This document shows positions 43,349 through 52,300 of a DNA stretch of 64,000 nucleotides, one piece after another (the first letter of the stretch is position 1; every line of letters starts with the position of its first letter). The notes below the pieces were generated by a model. The model had not been told where the DNA came from. It saw only the letters and a program-made list of their open reading frames with translations, and ran no database searches. Source of the DNA: Flavobacterium akiainvivens (GTDB taxonomy: Bacteria; Bacteroidota; Bacteroidia; Flavobacteriales; Flavobacteriaceae); the NCBI RefSeq assembly GCF_001278115.1, contig NZ_LIYD01000005.1, positions 125,899-189,898 on the forward strand, written 5' to 3'. The position numbers and the translations under genes were made by a program.

Positions 43349-43987
43349 TTAGATTGTAATAAAAAGTTCGTCTTTAGGTTTGCGCACCTTTTTAAGGTGC
43401 TGGTTGCGGTCTTCCTCGTGGCGGTAGCCTATTGTGGCCATAACCGCAACGCTAAGCCCTTTTTGGTCAAGGCCCAGTATTTTGTTTACCGCAGCAGTAT
43501 TAAAGCCTTCCATAGGAGTGGTGTCTATTTTTAAGATTGCTGCGCTGTTAACCAGGGTGCTAAGGGCTATATAAGCCTGTTTTGCAGTCCAGTTGTTGCG
43601 CTGCTCTTCGGTTAGGGAGGCAAGAAAACCGTTAATGTAATCCTGAAGGCCGCTTACGGCATCGGCAGGCAGTTCGCGTTCGGCAATAATGTTATCGGCG
43701 TAGGCCTGAACCTGTTCGGCCCCTACGTTAACCTGGCTGGCAAAAACAAACACATGGCTTGCATCGGCCACAAGGTTTTTATTGTTGCCGCTTACGCCTT
43801 CGGTAAGCTGTTGTTTTACTTCGGGGTTTTCTACAATAATAATGTTGTAAGGCTGCAGCCCTACAGACGATACGCTAAGGCGTACGGCTTCTTTAAGCTG
43901 TTCTAAATCCTGTGCCGATACACTTTTAGATGCATCATATTTTTTAACGGCATAGCGCCATTTCAGGCTGTTTATAAAATCGGTCAT
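43349..43987 (-). CDS. NAD(P)H-dependent nitroreductase
   Basis: A 212-residue FMN enzyme of the NfsB/DrgA kind: start FINSLKWRYAVKKYDAS, then SVSSVGLQPYNIIIVENPEV, and GLDQKGLSVAVMATIGYR near the end. It probably reduces quinones or nitroaromatics. It lies 27 bases past the MarR gene and 35 before the YceI gene, so it is under the MarR operators. Confidence 0.9.
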   Translation of the reverse strand: MTDFINSLKWRYAVKKYDASKSVSAQDLEQLKEAVRLSVSSVGLQPYNIIIVENPEVKQQLTEGVSGNNKNLVADASHVFVFASQVNVGAEQVQAYADNIIAERELPADAVSGLQDYINGFLASLTEEQRNNWTAKQAYIALSTLVNSAAILKIDTTPMEGFNTAAVNKILGLDQKGLSVAVMATIGYRHEEDRNQHLKKVRKPKDELFITI

Positions 43988-44014
43988 AATAAATTGGGTA
44001 ACTATAAAGTGGTA

Positions 44015-44470
44015 TTAAAGGGTGCGGTATTTTTCCAGCAGTATGTTAAGCTGCTCCAGTTCGGCAGGGGTAAGGTTACCGGCATATTTGTTGTCGTGTG
44101 CTTCTACCTGCGGGTCAAGCTCTTTTAACAGCTCAAGGCCTTTTTGGGTAATGGAAATTTCCATCTTGCGGCGGTTATCGGGGCAAATTTTGCGTTCCAC
44201 AAGCTCTTTTAGCAGCAGCTTGTCTACCAGCCGGGTAGTATTGCTGGTTTTGGCAATCATGCGTTCCTGTATCATGCCCATGTTGGCAGGGCAGCCTTTT
44301 TGCCCGCGTAAAATGCGCAGTACGTTAAACTGTTCTGCCGAGAGGTCAAAGGGTTTTAGTACTTCGTTCATGCTTTCTGCCAGCAGGTTTTGCGTGTACA
44401 TAATATTCAGTATCGTCTTCTTTTCGGCAGACAATGCAGAAGTGGGCTGTATGGCTTCTTCAATCTTCAT
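44015..44470 (-). CDS. MarR family transcriptional regulator
   Basis: A 151-residue regulator with the winged helix-turn-helix of MarR: LSAEQFNVLRILRG, MIQERMIAKTSNTTRLVDKL and ENGR-like PDNRRKMEISITQKG. The start is the ATG at 44470 (MKIEEAIQPT); the longer frame is out of family and spans the operators. Three palindromic operators lie directly before it, so it probably represses itself, the nitroreductase, YceI and perhaps the divergent gene at 44628. Confidence 0.9.
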   Translation of the reverse strand: MKIEEAIQPTSALSAEKKTILNIMYTQNLLAESMNEVLKPFDLSAEQFNVLRILRGQKGCPANMGMIQERMIAKTSNTTRLVDKLLLKELVERKICPDNRRKMEISITQKGLELLKELDPQVEAHDNKYAGNLTPAELEQLNILLEKYRTL

Positions 44471-44471
44471 A

Positions 44472-44533
44472 TTTGTAATTACAAAATTTGTATGTACAAA
44501 TGTATGTAGATTTCCCTTATTTGTATGTACAAG
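44472..44533. promoter_or_regulatory. Three MarR operators
   Basis: Palindromes of the form TTTGTA-NN-TACAA(A/G) occur at 44472-44485 (centre AT), 44487-44500 (centre TG) and 44520-44533 (centre TG, last base G). The first begins one base before the MarR start codon; a minus-strand -7 box (TACATTTG, plus-strand 44497-44504) overlaps the second. Confidence 0.75.
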
Positions 44534-44627
44534 TGTTGTTAATTTTTTGTTAACGGTATGTAACGCCGGTTTTGCGGGTAATATGGGGCTGAATTTTTGG
44601 TACATTTAATCCCCTAAAAAGTTAGTT

Positions 44628-45227
44628 ATGCAAAAAAGAGTAATACTATATGCCGCCGCACTGTGCATGGGGTTTGCCGTGTTTTCGTGTAAGGAGAATA
44701 CTGCCGAGGCCGCACAGCCCGTGGGAGATTCTGTACCAAAAGATACTGCTGCGCCCGTAGCCAAAGTGCAAACCGGGCCCGAGCCTGTAGAGGTGTTTAC
44801 CAACGATACCGTTACTGTAAAAGGCTATAAATGGGAGGGGCTAAACCACTACCTGAGCCAAAAGAACGATACTACCTATGTGGTTAACTTTTGGGCCACA
44901 TGGTGCCAGCCGTGTGTGGAAGAGCTGCCGCATTTTGAAGAAATAAACAAAAAGTATAAGAAGAATAAGGTTAAGGTGGTGCTGGTTAGCATGGACTTTA
45001 AAAAGGACATTGAGAAAAAACTCCTGCCGTTTATTAACAGGAAACAAATAAAAAGCGAGGTGATATTAATGCGCGAAACCGACCTTAACAGCTGGCTGCC
45101 CAAGGTAGACACCACGTGGAGCGGGGCTATTCCGGCGACGGTAATATACAATAAGGAGATGCGTAAGTTTTACGAAAAAGAGTTTACCTATGCCGAACTC
45201 GAAAAAGAAATAAGCAACTTTAAATAA
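44628..45227 (+). CDS. TlpA-like thioredoxin lipoprotein
   Basis: A 199-residue lipoprotein (lipobox AVFSC) with a TlpA/ResA-type thioredoxin domain: VVNFWATWCQPCVEELPHF, with the CQPC active pair near residue 90. It should act in the periplasm on disulphides of exported proteins. It diverges from the MarR operon and is followed by another thioredoxin-fold protein 30 bases on. Confidence 0.9.
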   Translation: MQKRVILYAAALCMGFAVFSCKENTAEAAQPVGDSVPKDTAAPVAKVQTGPEPVEVFTNDTVTVKGYKWEGLNHYLSQKNDTTYVVNFWATWCQPCVEELPHFEEINKKYKKNKVKVVLVSMDFKKDIEKKLLPFINRKQIKSEVILMRETDLNSWLPKVDTTWSGAIPATVIYNKEMRKFYEKEFTYAELEKEISNFK

Positions 45228-45257
45228 GCTATAATCAAATTTTAATATTCAAAAATC

Positions 45258-45866
45258 ATGAAAACAATCAAACTATTGGCCTTGTTTGTCGCTGTAGGGG
45301 CGCTGGCCGCATTTACTACGGCTACCGTAGCCGGATACAAGGTGGGCGATACCGCAACCGACTTTAGCCTTAAGAACGTTGACGGCAAAAAAGTAGCGCT
45401 TAAAGACTATAAAAATGCCAAAGGCTATATTGTGGTGTTTACCTGCAACCATTGCCCGTATGCCCAGGCATACGAAGACCGTATTATAGCGCTCGATAAA
45501 AAATACAGCAAGCAGGGCTACCAGGTTGTGGCCATAAACCCTAATAACCCTGAAAAACAAAAAGAAGACAGTTTTGAAAAAATGCAGGAAAGGGCTAAGG
45601 CCAAAAAATATGCATTCCCGTATCTGTTAGACGAAGGGCAAAAGGTATACCCGCAGTATGGTGCAACCAAAACGCCACACGTATATGTACTTCAAAAAAC
45701 GGCTAAGGGTAATGTAGTGAAATACATAGGCGCTATAGACGATAACCACGAAGATGAAAAGGCCGTAACCCAGAAATATGTTGAAAATGCAGTAGATGCG
45801 CTGCTAAAAGGCAAAGAGGTTTCGGTTACGGAAACAAAGGCCATTGGCTGCTCAATAAAGGCATAA
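45258..45866 (+). CDS. AhpC/TSA-fold thioredoxin-like protein, exported
   Basis: A 202-residue protein with a signal peptide and a peroxiredoxin/TlpA-like domain: GDTATDFSLKNVDGKKVALKDY, then VVFTCNHCPYAQAYEDRI, where the pair CNHC replaces the usual CxPC. The end is VTETKAIGCSIK. Family members are 'redoxin' proteins of Bacteroidota; activity not proven. It may act with the TlpA protein upstream. Confidence 0.85.
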   Translation: MKTIKLLALFVAVGALAAFTTATVAGYKVGDTATDFSLKNVDGKKVALKDYKNAKGYIVVFTCNHCPYAQAYEDRIIALDKKYSKQGYQVVAINPNNPEKQKEDSFEKMQERAKAKKYAFPYLLDEGQKVYPQYGATKTPHVYVLQKTAKGNVVKYIGAIDDNHEDEKAVTQKYVENAVDALLKGKEVSVTETKAIGCSIKA

Positions 45867-45888
45867 GGTTTAAGGCTTTGCCTGTTTC

Positions 45889-45945
45889 AATTCCTGTTAA
45901 AGATAATGCACCAAACGTTGGTTGGCAGTTTCTTTAGCAGGAATT
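45889..45945. terminator. Large hairpin between convergent genes
   Basis: AATTCCTGTTAAAGA (45889-45903) pairs with TCTTTAGCAGGAATT (45931-45945), 15 pairs with one wobble, with an inner hairpin CCAA/TTGG in the loop. A T-rich stretch (TTGTTTTG) follows. It probably stops the plus-strand genes; it also could serve the minus gene at 45959. Confidence 0.5.
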
Positions 45946-45958
45946 TGTTTTGTACCCC

Positions 45959-46684
45959 TTAAATCCTGAATTTTTCTATCCTGCTGAAAAACTCATTCCT
46001 GTAGGTATCGCCCAGGGGCAGGCACTTGCCGCTAATCCACACTTCGTTATTATCAGTCTTTTCAATTTTGCCAATGGCGGCAATAAACGACTTGTGTATT
46101 TTTATAAACAGGCTGCCGGGCAGGTTTTCTTCAAAGTATTTCAGGGTGTTGTAGGTTACCACCTGTTCGGTTGAGGTGTGCAGCACTATATAGTTCTTAA
46201 TGCTTTCTATGTAGTGTATGTCTTTAATTTCTATGCGCTGGTAGCGGTTTTTGCCGTCGGTTTTTACAAAAAAGTACTCATCGGTAATGGTATCGGCAGG
46301 CAGCTTTACAGCAGCGGGCTCTGTATTTTGCTTGCGCACTTTTTCTACGGCTGCAATAAAACGGTTAAAGGGTATGGGCTTTAGCAGGTAATCTACCGCA
46401 TTCATTTCAAAGCCCTCTATGGCAAACTGGGGGTAGGCGGTGGTAAATACAATTTTTACCTTGTCTTTAATAATTGCCGAAAGCTGAATACCTGTAAGGT
46501 CGGGCATTTGTATGTCCAGGAACACCACATCGGGCTTATGCTGCTCTATAAGCGCAAGGGCCTCTACCGCACGGGTACAGGTAGCCACGCATTCTATGCC
46601 CTGCAACTGCTCAGTATATTTTTGCAGCAGGCGTATTGCAGGCGGTTCGTCATCTACTATTATGCAGGTTATGGTGTTGCTCAT
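45959..46684 (-). CDS. LytTR response regulator
   Basis: A 241-residue regulator: receiver domain with the phosphorylation Asp in VVFLDIQMPDLTG (near residue 55), then a LytTR DNA-binding domain with HYIESIKNYIVLHTS. It overlaps the stop of its kinase gene by one base. It is the partner of the LytS-type kinase encoded just upstream. Confidence 0.93.
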   Translation of the reverse strand: MSNTITCIIVDDEPPAIRLLQKYTEQLQGIECVATCTRAVEALALIEQHKPDVVFLDIQMPDLTGIQLSAIIKDKVKIVFTTAYPQFAIEGFEMNAVDYLLKPIPFNRFIAAVEKVRKQNTEPAAVKLPADTITDEYFFVKTDGKNRYQRIEIKDIHYIESIKNYIVLHTSTEQVVTYNTLKYFEENLPGSLFIKIHKSFIAAIGKIEKTDNNEVWISGKCLPLGDTYRNEFFSRIEKFRI

Positions 46685-47712
46685 TAGCTTAGCGGTAGGG
46701 TAAGTGATACGTTATAATACCGGGCATCCTGCTCTATATCAAGGCTGTGGTTTTCAGGGTACATAATGTGCAGCCTCTGGCTTATGTTTTTATTGCCAAT
46801 GCCGTGCTCATCATAGCTTTGGGTAACGCGGTATTTGTTGGTTGCAGTAAAGATAAGCCTTCCTGCCTGTGTTTTGAGGGTTATAACAACAGGATTGTCA
46901 AAATCATCGGTAATGCCGTGCTTAAAGGCATTTTCAAGGAAATGTATCAGCAACAGCGATGGTATTTTGTGTGTGCCCGCGTCATGAGGGTATGTAAAGG
47001 TTACGGCCACCTTGCCGTCAAAACGCCTTTTAAAAAGGTCGATATAATTTTGCAGGAACACCATTTCGTCCTTTAGCAGCACCATATCGTTCTCGCTTTC
47101 ATAAGTAACATAGCGCAGCATTTCAGATAGTTTCAGGATATCAGCCGCCACCCCGGGGTTTGTATCATACAAATCAGAATAAAAACCGTTGAGCGAATTA
47201 AACAAAAAGTGCGGGCTCAGCTGGTTTTTGAGGGCCTGTAACTCGGCTTGTTTTTTCTCTATGGTAAGCCGGTTAAGCTGTGAGTTGGTATTCCACAGGT
47301 GTTTCATAAAATAACCCACAAGGCTAAACAGCAGTACCCTTATAGAAAAATAGGAGTTATCATATATATAATACAACGGGTTAAGGTCGCGCACATCATA
47401 ATTATGATAGCCCGTTAGTTTAAAGAGTAGTACCTCTTCATACACAAAGCGTATGGCGGGGAACACTATTATAAGCCCAAATTGCGCAATTATTAGCAAA
47501 CTCCATTTTTTATTGGGGATTGTTTTTGGGCAGATAAACAGGTAGTTGAGGTAAAAAATAAGGAGTTCCAGCAATAGGAAACCTATATTTTGCAAAATGC
47601 TCCATGTTGAATCTAAATCGTTATAAACGGTTATGCTCTTTAAAAGCTGGTCGAGCCCCACAAACAGGAACCAGAATATAAGGTGGTACAGTATTTCTTT
47701 TTTCTTGCTCAT
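46684..47712 (-). CDS. LytS/YehU-type sensor histidine kinase
   Basis: A 342-residue kinase with four transmembrane segments in the first 160 residues, then the His_kinase domain with LKNQLSPHFLFNSLNGFYSDL, where His is the phosphorylation site, and an HATPase half with HFLENAFKHG. The start is the ATG at 47712 (MSKKKEILYH), as the longer frame adds 23 unlike residues. It forms a unit with the LytTR regulator and diverges from the TonB-type receptor gene. Confidence 0.92.
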   Translation of the reverse strand: MSKKKEILYHLIFWFLFVGLDQLLKSITVYNDLDSTWSILQNIGFLLLELLIFYLNYLFICPKTIPNKKWSLLIIAQFGLIIVFPAIRFVYEEVLLFKLTGYHNYDVRDLNPLYYIYDNSYFSIRVLLFSLVGYFMKHLWNTNSQLNRLTIEKKQAELQALKNQLSPHFLFNSLNGFYSDLYDTNPGVAADILKLSEMLRYVTYESENDMVLLKDEMVFLQNYIDLFKRRFDGKVAVTFTYPHDAGTHKIPSLLLIHFLENAFKHGITDDFDNPVVITLKTQAGRLIFTATNKYRVTQSYDEHGIGNKNISQRLHIMYPENHSLDIEQDARYYNVSLTLPLS

Positions 47713-47812
47713 AGTGCTAAGGTAGCGCTTATGCCAAACGTGTGCAGCGGTATTGTTTAAACAGGCAAAAATACAGGACAAATACCGTTTTTACCACAAC
47801 AAACCCCAAAAT

Positions 47813-47851
47813 AACCTGTCACAGCGGTTTTGTTTTACAAACCGGCAGGTT
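47813..47851. promoter_or_regulatory. Nested inverted repeat between the LytS gene and the receptor gene
   Basis: AACCTG (47813-47818) pairs with CAGGTT (47846-47851), and inside it CGGTTT (47825-47830) with AAACCG (47839-47844). The exact 10-mer TTAAACAGGC also occurs twice, at 47757-47766 and 47873-47882. Either may be a binding site or RNA structure; no protein is proven. Confidence 0.4.
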
Positions 47852-47915
47852 GGTACCAAATGCCATTTGCCCTTAAACAGGCGGCGTACTATTGCAGCAT
47901 AAAATCAATACAACA

Positions 47916-50285
47916 ATGAAAAAATTACTGCTTATTACGTTACTGCTTTTTACTGCGTTACCGGTGCTGGCACAGGCTATTACAGGTGTGGTAAAAGAAC
48001 AGGATGCCTCGGTCGTTTCTTTTGCTTCTGTATATATTACTAATGCAGATACCACCATAGCCTATACCGAAACCGATGATGCGGGCAACTATGCACTAAC
48101 CATTCCGCCCACATTTACAAGTGGAACCTTTACCGTGAGCTACTTTGGCTTTACCACCTATACACAGGAAATAAGCAGTGCCAACCTGCCGGCAGAACTG
48201 AATGTAACCCTTATTCCGCAGCAGGAGCAGCTTAATGAGGTGGTAATAGACGTGCGCCAGAAGGCCATGACCATGAAAGGCGATAAAACCATACTTAATG
48301 TTGAGGCAGCCGGTATAGGCAACGGCAATAACGGGCTTGAAACCATACGCCTGGTACCGGGTATGCGCCTTGATAAAGACGAAAACCTGGTGTACAGGGG
48401 CAGTACCGACCTGCAAATAATGATTAACGGCAAGAAAAGCCTGCTAACCGGCGATGCCCTACGCGAATACATACGGTCTTTAAAAGGCAGCGATATAGAG
48501 TCTATTGAAATTATAGCACAACCATCGGCCCGATATGATGCAGCGGGAACGGCCGGTATAATAAACATTGTACTGAAAAAGAGCCGTAAGGCAGGGCTAT
48601 CGGGCAGTATAAACACCGCGGCCTATTATGGCGAATATTTTAAAAGCCAGCAGGGGGGAAGGCTGTTTTATAACGATTCGCTGTGGACGGTTACAGCAAA
48701 CGGCTCATACTACAACGGCCAGTCGGTTAACCACAGGCACATAAAGCAAACCATAGCTGCCGAAGAAGGCCAAAGGGTTATTGACCAGTACAACACCTGG
48801 CTGCCGGTAACAAAATCGGGTGGTTTTAATGCAGCCGTAGAGCGCAGGCTGGGCAAAAACCAGGTTATGAGTACCGAATGGCAATATTATAAAGACAGCA
48901 GTACCGAAACCACTAACGGCTATACCAATGAGTACCTTAACGGCATACCGCAAAACAGGGTAAATCTGAGCCAGCGCTTTAAAGCACCCGAGAGCCGTGT
49001 TGCCGGTAACCTTTTTTACAATTTTACATCAGACAGCCTTACCACCAAGCTTGACCTGCAGGCAAATTTTGCACACTACAGCACAGAGCGCAACGGTTTT
49101 CAGCGTAATGAGTATGCCGGTGGGGATAACCTGAACCTGGATGGCGAAAATAAAACGGCATACACCATTGCCAACGTACAGGCCGATTTTAACCACAAGC
49201 TTGCCCAAAACATAAACCTTGAGGCCGGCGCCAAGTATGCCTATGTAAAAATGGACTACTACAACCGCTATGAAGCCAACAATACCGAACTGTTGTTTAT
49301 ACCGGACAGCCTGCTGGTTAACGATTTTAAATATGATGAAAAGCTGGCAAGCGGTTATGCACAGGCATCGGCAGAATTTGGCCGTTGGAACCTTCAGGCA
49401 GGGCTTAGGGCAGAGTACTACAGGTTTACAGCAGCATCGCCATTAAACGCACAGGTAAATAAGGGCGAATATACCAACCTGTTCCCGTCGTTTTCATTTG
49501 GCTACAGGCACGAAAATAACCAGTACCAGTTTAGCTACAGCAGGCGCATAGGCAGGCCTGATTATTTATCGCTAAACCCATACTACCAGTATATGGATGC
49601 CTACACGCTGCAAACCGGCAACCCTGCGCTAAGGCCGCAGTATTACAACAGCTTTCAGCTTAACTACATTTATAAAAGCATGCTTAGCCTGGGCCTTTAC
49701 GGGTATTTGTACAAAGACGGCTTTACACAGGTTATAGACTACCGCCATGGCGAAAATTATAACATAACCTACAGTGCCAACGCGGCAAACGGCAGCCGGT
49801 TTGGGTTTTCGGCTTCGGTACCTTACCAGCCTGTAAAGTGGTGGACGGTGCAGCTAAGCGCAGACGCATACCTGAGCACTGAAAAATCAGATATTGAAAA
49901 CTTTGCCTATAACGGCAGCGGTTTTGGCTACGATGTTAACCTGTACCAGGGGGTTGAGCTAAAAGGCGACTGGAAACTGACCATGAACGGTTTTTACAGC
50001 GGGCGCTCTACCACGCCAAATGGTTTTTCTAAAGCTACCTATGATGTGAGCCTTTCGGGTAAAAAGCCCCTGCTGGATAAAAAACTGGTGGTTGCCGCCG
50101 GATGCTCCAACATATTAAGGAAAAGCCTGTACAACCATACCACGCAGGTAAACAATGTATCTACAGACTGGACCAACCGCTGGGAAACCCGCCGCTTTTT
50201 TGTACAGGTTACCTATTATTTTGGTTCAGGCAAAAACAAGGAGGTAAAATCAACATCGCTGGATGAGGAAACAAACAGGATGTAA
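47916..50285 (+). CDS. TonB-dependent outer-membrane receptor-type protein
   Basis: A 789-residue protein: signal peptide ending PVLAQA, a carboxypeptidase-regulatory-like domain (ITGVVKEQDASVVSFASVYI), a plug with NGLETIRLVPGMRLDKDENLVYRG, and a beta-barrel that ends in VQVTYYFGSG. It is of the outer_membrane_beta-barrel_family type of Bacteroidota rather than a SusC protein; no SusD gene is near. The start is the ATG at 47916, not the TTG at 47892. It diverges from the LytS/LytT pair, which may control it. Confidence 0.88.
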   Translation: MKKLLLITLLLFTALPVLAQAITGVVKEQDASVVSFASVYITNADTTIAYTETDDAGNYALTIPPTFTSGTFTVSYFGFTTYTQEISSANLPAELNVTLIPQQEQLNEVVIDVRQKAMTMKGDKTILNVEAAGIGNGNNGLETIRLVPGMRLDKDENLVYRGSTDLQIMINGKKSLLTGDALREYIRSLKGSDIESIEIIAQPSARYDAAGTAGIINIVLKKSRKAGLSGSINTAAYYGEYFKSQQGGRLFYNDSLWTVTANGSYYNGQSVNHRHIKQTIAAEEGQRVIDQYNTWLPVTKSGGFNAAVERRLGKNQVMSTEWQYYKDSSTETTNGYTNEYLNGIPQNRVNLSQRFKAPESRVAGNLFYNFTSDSLTTKLDLQANFAHYSTERNGFQRNEYAGGDNLNLDGENKTAYTIANVQADFNHKLAQNINLEAGAKYAYVKMDYYNRYEANNTELLFIPDSLLVNDFKYDEKLASGYAQASAEFGRWNLQAGLRAEYYRFTAASPLNAQVNKGEYTNLFPSFSFGYRHENNQYQFSYSRRIGRPDYLSLNPYYQYMDAYTLQTGNPALRPQYYNSFQLNYIYKSMLSLGLYGYLYKDGFTQVIDYRHGENYNITYSANAANGSRFGFSASVPYQPVKWWTVQLSADAYLSTEKSDIENFAYNGSGFGYDVNLYQGVELKGDWKLTMNGFYSGRSTTPNGFSKATYDVSLSGKKPLLDKKLVVAAGCSNILRKSLYNHTTQVNNVSTDWTNRWETRRFFVQVTYYFGSGKNKEVKSTSLDEETNRM

Positions 50286-50302
50286 TAGGGTTAAACATAA
50301 AA

Positions 50303-50335
50303 AAATAACGCCACTATCTTTCGGTGGCGTTATTT
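50303..50335. terminator. Bidirectional terminator between the receptor and hydrolase genes
   Basis: AAATAACGCCAC (50303-50314) pairs with GTGGCGTTATTT (50324-50335), A-run left and T-run right. It marks the boundary to the AT-rich stress region. Confidence 0.85.
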
Positions 50336-50410
50336 GCCTTTCTGTAGAATACGGTGTTTTGCAAAATAAAACAATGATTATTAGTGTCTCATGTGTTTTT
50401 TGGCTGTGAA

Positions 50411-51232
50411 TCAGGATTGGATAAACTCCAGAAGGTCTTTATTAATTGTTTCGTGCTCTGTAGTTGGCATTCCGTGAGGGAAACCGGGATAGGTGATTAG
50501 CTTTTCGTTTTTCAAAAGTTTTGCAGATTTTAAGGCTGAGTTTTCAATGGGTACAATCTGGTCATCTTCACCGTGAAGAACCAAAACCGGAATATCAACG
50601 GCTTTCAAATCTTCGGTAAAATCAGTTTCAGAAAAAGCTTTTATTCCGTCATAATGGGCAACAATCCCGCCCATCATGCCCTGTCTCCACCAGTTTCTCT
50701 GGATACCTTCTTTTACCTTGGCACCTTCTTTGTTGTAGCCGTAGAAAGGGAAAGTCAAATCAATATAAAATTGGTTTCTGTTGTTTAAAGTCTGCTCCCT
50801 GATATTATCAAACACTTCCATTGGAACACCATCAGGATTACTTTCGCTTTTAACCATTACCGGTGGAACTGCACTAATTAATACTGCTTTTTTTGCCCTT
50901 CCATTGGCATATTTATTAACGTAACGAATAACTTCGCCACCTCCGGTTGAGTGGCCAATATGTATAACATCTGTTAATCCAAGATAATCTACCAATTCTG
51001 CTGCATCAGAGGCATACTGCTCAATGGTGTGGTTATAAATATCCTGGCTGGAACGGCCATGGCCTCTTCTGTCATGCGTAACTACCCTATAGCCTTTCTG
51101 GAGGAAGAAAATTACCTGTGCATCCCAATCATCTGATGATAAAGGCCACCCGTGGTGAAACATTAATACCGGTCCTTTTCCCTGGTCTTTGTAAAAAATT
51201 TCTGTTCCGTCTTTTAATGTTAATGTGCTCAT
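50411..51232 (-). CDS. Alpha/beta hydrolase (non-heme chloroperoxidase-like)
   Basis: A 273-residue hydrolase: nucleophile elbow GHSTGGG, Asp in GEDDQIVP and His in FPHGMPTT, N-terminal HHGWPLSSDDW. Chloroperoxidase/perhydrolase-type sequences of this sort form peracids; a plain esterase is possible. It lies 81 bases past the DsbA-like gene and is probably the last gene of the bicupin operon. Confidence 0.9.
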   Translation of the reverse strand: MSTLTLKDGTEIFYKDQGKGPVLMFHHGWPLSSDDWDAQVIFFLQKGYRVVTHDRRGHGRSSQDIYNHTIEQYASDAAELVDYLGLTDVIHIGHSTGGGEVIRYVNKYANGRAKKAVLISAVPPVMVKSESNPDGVPMEVFDNIREQTLNNRNQFYIDLTFPFYGYNKEGAKVKEGIQRNWWRQGMMGGIVAHYDGIKAFSETDFTEDLKAVDIPVLVLHGEDDQIVPIENSALKSAKLLKNEKLITYPGFPHGMPTTEHETINKDLLEFIQS

Positions 51233-51313
51233 TGGTTTAAATTTTTAGTTATTATGATTAATTTGTTTTATAATTATTTTGTGCCTTGATTGGTTAAAAA
51301 AAATATTGATGGT

Positions 51314-51832
51314 TTATTCTGTAGCATTTTCCCTGATTATCTGTAGTAAATCCCTCGCACTGCCATCAAATTTTTTATCATTCACAAAAAAGGAAGGCGT
51401 ACCATTTACGCCACTCATAACGCCGCTTTCAAAATCCGAATCCACTTTATTCCCCAATTCAGGATTTTGCAAGTCTTTCTCAAACTGAGAAATGTTCAGG
51501 TTTAATTGTTTGGCCAGTTTGATCAGGAATTTTTCATTCAGGTTTTCCTGATTTTCATAAATAGCATCGTGCATTTCCCAGAATTTACCCTGTAAATTGG
51601 CAGCCTCGGTTGCAATTGCAGCTACTCTTGCATATTGATGCATTTCTGACAGCGGAAAATTCCTGAAGACAAATTTTAGCTGGCTTCCAAATTCTCTTCC
51701 AAGTTCTTTTAAAACAGGATAAGCCGCTCTGCAATACGGACATTGATAATCACCGTATTCTACAATAACCAAATCGGATTTTAAATTTCCCTGTGCATGG
51801 TCATTTTTATTAACTGCTGGTTTTAGTGACAT
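51314..51832 (-). CDS. DsbA-family thioredoxin-like protein
   Basis: A 172-residue protein without signal peptide, with VEYGDYQCPYCRAAYP (active pair CPYC near residue 35) and the DsbA end GVNGTPSFFVND. Cytoplasmic DsbA-like proteins of this type act in redox stress. It follows the peroxiredoxin gene by 2 bases. Confidence 0.9.
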   Translation of the reverse strand: MSLKPAVNKNDHAQGNLKSDLVIVEYGDYQCPYCRAAYPVLKELGREFGSQLKFVFRNFPLSEMHQYARVAAIATEAANLQGKFWEMHDAIYENQENLNEKFLIKLAKQLNLNISQFEKDLQNPELGNKVDSDFESGVMSGVNGTPSFFVNDKKFDGSARDLLQIIRENATE

Positions 51833-51834
51833 AG

Positions 51835-52296
51835 TTATTTGTTGTTAAGATTTTGTAATGCTTCTAAAATTCCGTCTGCCCCTGGATTTACTGCAGTTGG
51901 CGATAAGTAGCTCCATTCAATAATGCCATCTTTATCAATAACAAATAAGGCCCGTTTGCATTCTCCTTCCTTATCGTTATAAACACCATATTTTTTGGCA
52001 GTTTCTCCTTTGGCTTCAAAGTCTGCCAATAAAGGGAAATGTAAATTTCGGGATTGTGAAAATGCAAAATGACACCATTTACTGTCTACCGATATTCCAA
52101 AGATTTCTGCATTGTATTTTTTAAAGAATTTCAGCATCTCATTATATAAAGCCATTTGGTCGCTACAAACCGGGCTCCAGTCTGCCGGATAAAAGGCGAG
52201 TATAACATTTTGTCCTTTAAACTCAGATAAAGTGATTTCCTGATCGGGCGTTGCAAACAAAGTAAAATCAGGGGCAGGGGTACCTTTTTGTAACAT
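51835..52296 (-). CDS. Peroxiredoxin (AhpE/BCP-like)
   Basis: A 153-residue peroxidase with the peroxidatic Cys in PADWSPVCSDQM near residue 48, fitting PxxxSxxC, and LFATPDQEITLSEFKG. A later Cys in CKRALFVID may resolve. It removes hydrogen peroxide or organic peroxides. In the operon it lies 4 bases past the YoaK gene. Confidence 0.92.
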   Translation of the reverse strand: MLQKGTPAPDFTLFATPDQEITLSEFKGQNVILAFYPADWSPVCSDQMALYNEMLKFFKKYNAEIFGISVDSKWCHFAFSQSRNLHFPLLADFEAKGETAKKYGVYNDKEGECKRALFVIDKDGIIEWSYLSPTAVNPGADGILEALQNLNNK

Positions 52297-52300
52297 ATAC

